DNA of 64,000 bases from Roseovarius aestuarii (GTDB lineage Bacteria; Pseudomonadota; Alphaproteobacteria; Rhodobacterales; Rhodobacteraceae): NCBI GenBank assembly GCA_027214255.1, contig JAPWHL010000020.1, positions 1 through 64,000 of the forward strand, read 5' to 3'. The notes under the pieces are model-generated. The model was given only the letters and a program-made list of their open reading frames with translations. It had not been told where the DNA came from and did no database searches. The position numbers and the translations under genes are program-made. Position 1 is the first letter of the stretch. Each line of letters opens with the position of its first letter. Below, piece by piece: positions 62,282-64,000 of this stretch.

Positions 62282-62611
62282 TCATGAGAAATCCCTCCAT
62301 GTCCAGCCGGGACGTTTGGCGCTGATGGCGTCTTTGATGTCTTGCGGTGGTTCACTCGTTTGCGCCGGATATGTGCCGTAGACCTCAAGCGTGACGGTGT
62401 CGCGCGCAGCATGGAACCATTTTCCGCAACCGTTGTTGTGTCGCCAGCGTTCCAGATGGACGCCTTTGGGGTTTTCCTTGGAGAACAGATAGTCGTGGAA
62501 ATCACCCTCGGATGAGCCGGGGCCGAAACGCTTGAGATGCGCCTCACCGCCACCATGAAATTCGGTTTCTTCGGCGGTGACGCCGCAGACGGGGCAGGTC
62601 AGGATCAGCAT
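62282..62611 (-). CDS. soxD: Sarcosine oxidase subunit delta
   Basis: The 109-residue zinc-binding delta subunit: C-P-V-C-G at the N-terminus, plus a His in F-H-G-G-G-E and further on H-x-x-R-W, form the zinc knot that links alpha and beta. The ATG at 62611 begins directly at M-L-I-L-T-C-P; the frame upstream to 62695 overlaps soxB and is not part of the fold. Confidence 0.95.
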   Translation of the reverse strand: MLILTCPVCGVTAEETEFHGGGEAHLKRFGPGSSEGDFHDYLFSKENPKGVHLERWRHNNGCGKWFHAARDTVTLEVYGTYPAQTSEPPQDIKDAISAKRPGWTWRDFS

Positions 62612-62660
62612 AGGATGCCTCCGAAGTATCTGTCGATGATTAGGGTGTTTACAAGGGCCA

Positions 62661-63905
62661 TCAATGCGCCACTCCCGCCGCGACGGACTCGTCAATGAAA
62701 CGGCCTTCGTAAAAGCGATTCAAACCGAACGCGTCTGTCAGGGGCGAGTGGCCTTTGGCCATCAGCTCGGCAAAACCCCAGCCAGAACCGGGGATCGCTT
62801 TGAAACCGCCAGTGCCCCAACCGCAATTGATGAAAATGCCGTCCACTGGCGTTTTGCTGAGGATCGGCGATCGGTCGCCGGTCACGTCAACGATACCGCC
62901 CCATTGGCGCAGCATTTTGAGGCGGGCGACCATCGGAAACGTTTCAACCAACGCGCGCACGGTTTCCTCGATATGGTGGAACGCGCCGCGTTGGGTAAAG
63001 TTGTTGTACCCGTCGGTTCCGCCACCGATAACCATTTCGCCTTTGTCGGACTGGCTCATGTAACCGTGGACCGTGTTGGCCATGACCACCACATCCATAC
63101 AGGGTTTGATCGGTTCGCTGACCAACGCCTGAAGGGCGACGGATTCAATTGGAAGCCGAAAGCCGGCCATGTCGGCCAGATGCCCTGAATGCCCCGCCAC
63201 GACCATGCCCAGTTTGTTACAGCCAATATCACCGCGCGTGGTGCTGACGCCCGTAACCTTTCCGCCCTGCTGACGGATTCCGGTGACCTCGCATTGCTGG
63301 ATCACGTGCATGCCCATGTCCGAACAGGCCCGCGCATAGCCCCACGCCACAGCATCATGGCGTGCTGTGCCGCCGCGTGCCTGCCAGAGAGCGCCCAGAA
63401 CCGGATAGCGCGGCCCGTCGATATTGATGATCGGTACAAGTTGTTTGACCTTGGCAGGGCTGACAAATTCGGTGGCGACACCTTGTAGGGCATTGGCGTG
63501 CACCGTACGTTCATATCCGCGCACCTCGTGCTGGGTTTGGGCCAGCATCAGCACGCCACGGGGGCTGAACATCACGTTATAATTCAGGTCCTGACTCATC
63601 GTCTCGTACAGGCTGCGCGCCTTTTCATAGATCGCCGCCGAGGGATCCTGCAGATAGTTCGAGCGGATGATCGTGGTGTTGCGGCCTGTATTGCCGCCCC
63701 CCAGCCAACCTTTCTCAAGAATCGCGACATTGGTGATACCGAAATTCTTGCCCAGATAATAAGCCGTGGCCAGACCGTGCCCCCCGGCCCCGATGATGAT
63801 AGCGTCATAATGCGATTTGGGCTCGGGCGAGGCCCAAGCGCGCGTCCACCCGGTGTGGTGGCGAAACGCCTCACGGGCGACGGCAAAGGCGGAATAACGT
63901 TTCAT
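62661..63905 (-). CDS. soxB: Sarcosine oxidase subunit beta
   Basis: The 414-residue flavin subunit that oxidises sarcosine. The FAD-binding Rossmann segment is G-A-G-G-H-G-L-A-T-A-Y-Y-L, and the D-G-x-x-x-N-C-G-W-G-T-G-G-F-K-A-x-P-G-S-G C-terminal block is characteristic of the DAO-type fold. Family members also carry FMN covalently bound to a histidine. The ATG at 63905 gives the normal length (M-K-R-Y-S-A-F). The operon promoter would be in 63906-64000 or beyond the window. Confidence 0.96.
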   Translation of the reverse strand: MKRYSAFAVAREAFRHHTGWTRAWASPEPKSHYDAIIIGAGGHGLATAYYLGKNFGITNVAILEKGWLGGGNTGRNTTIIRSNYLQDPSAAIYEKARSLYETMSQDLNYNVMFSPRGVLMLAQTQHEVRGYERTVHANALQGVATEFVSPAKVKQLVPIINIDGPRYPVLGALWQARGGTARHDAVAWGYARACSDMGMHVIQQCEVTGIRQQGGKVTGVSTTRGDIGCNKLGMVVAGHSGHLADMAGFRLPIESVALQALVSEPIKPCMDVVVMANTVHGYMSQSDKGEMVIGGGTDGYNNFTQRGAFHHIEETVRALVETFPMVARLKMLRQWGGIVDVTGDRSPILSKTPVDGIFINCGWGTGGFKAIPGSGWGFAELMAKGHSPLTDAFGLNRFYEGRFIDESVAAGVAH

Positions 63906-64000
63906 GCGCGCTCTCGGCTCCAGTGGATTCGGCAGATGGTCGTGATCGCCTTCAGTCATGCGCGAAATGCGCCTCAGGGAGAATACACCACACGGCACAG

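Noticed and set aside
1-64000. CRISPR array
   Set aside because: No series of regularly spaced identical repeats is seen; the only perfect tandem repeats are two-copy units of 12 and 15 bp.

Overview
The window looks like a chromosomal segment of a marine alphaproteobacterium of the Rhodobacteraceae (Roseobacter group). I base this on the trgA-trgB-cysK tellurite locus first described in Rhodobacter, a soxBDAG sarcosine oxidase operon, a TRAP transporter operon, a DUF3772-type MscS channel, dense ATGA/TAATG-overlapped operons and a moderately high G+C content. I do not assign a genus.

Layout. 1-77: right end of an IS3-family element cut by the window edge. 436-2678 (-): queC-queD-queE-queF, making preQ0 and reducing it to preQ1, preceded by a convincing preQ1-I riboswitch (2685-2720). 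3088-4851: divergent LysR regulator and short-chain dehydrogenase with a palindrome between them and a strong terminator after the dehydrogenase. 4852-9620: an accessory island holding one large gene, an SF1 helicase fused to a phospholipase-D nuclease (resembling type II Mokosh anti-phage proteins), flanked by degenerate dispersed repeats, a dead IS110-type fragment, a G-tract and finally tRNA-Ser(GGA). 9772-15668 (-): trgA-trgB-cysK-mscS-alaX, mostly tightly coupled. 15885-18582 (-): photolyase and a cysteine desulfurase-like enzyme.

18860-29195: a catabolic-looking cluster: two paralogous acyl-CoA synthetases, a TRAP transporter (DctPQM), a thiolase-fold protein that has lost the usual catalytic Cys and His, its DUF35 partner, an OFA-type MFS transporter and a divergent LysR regulator with a 10-bp palindrome at its start. 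The most economical reading is uptake of a carboxylic acid, CoA activation and thiolase-fold aldol-type cleavage; the substrate is unknown. This cluster is the best candidate for an undescribed system here.

29301-35525 (-): membrane quality control (hflK-hflC-DUF2065-degP), then glutathione reductase and ribose-5-phosphate isomerase. 35913-41222 (+): glutathione transferase, an orphan Tat-exported solute-binding protein, a Bcr/CflA efflux protein and serS. 41347-43260: divergent DUF2235 hydrolase and TspO-like membrane protein. 43274-46918 (-): der-bamB-yfgM-like. 47147-52242 (+): RND adaptor and an unusually long RND pump. 52287-58476: small conserved protein, Atm1-type ABC exporter, LysM protein, LOG-family protein, host-attachment pair and Fe-type superoxide dismutase with a clear terminator. 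58634-63905 (-): soxB-soxD-soxA-soxG, sarcosine oxidase. Most of the window is ordinary core genome; the accessory interest lies at 2.7, 4.9-9.6 and 18.9-29.2 kb.
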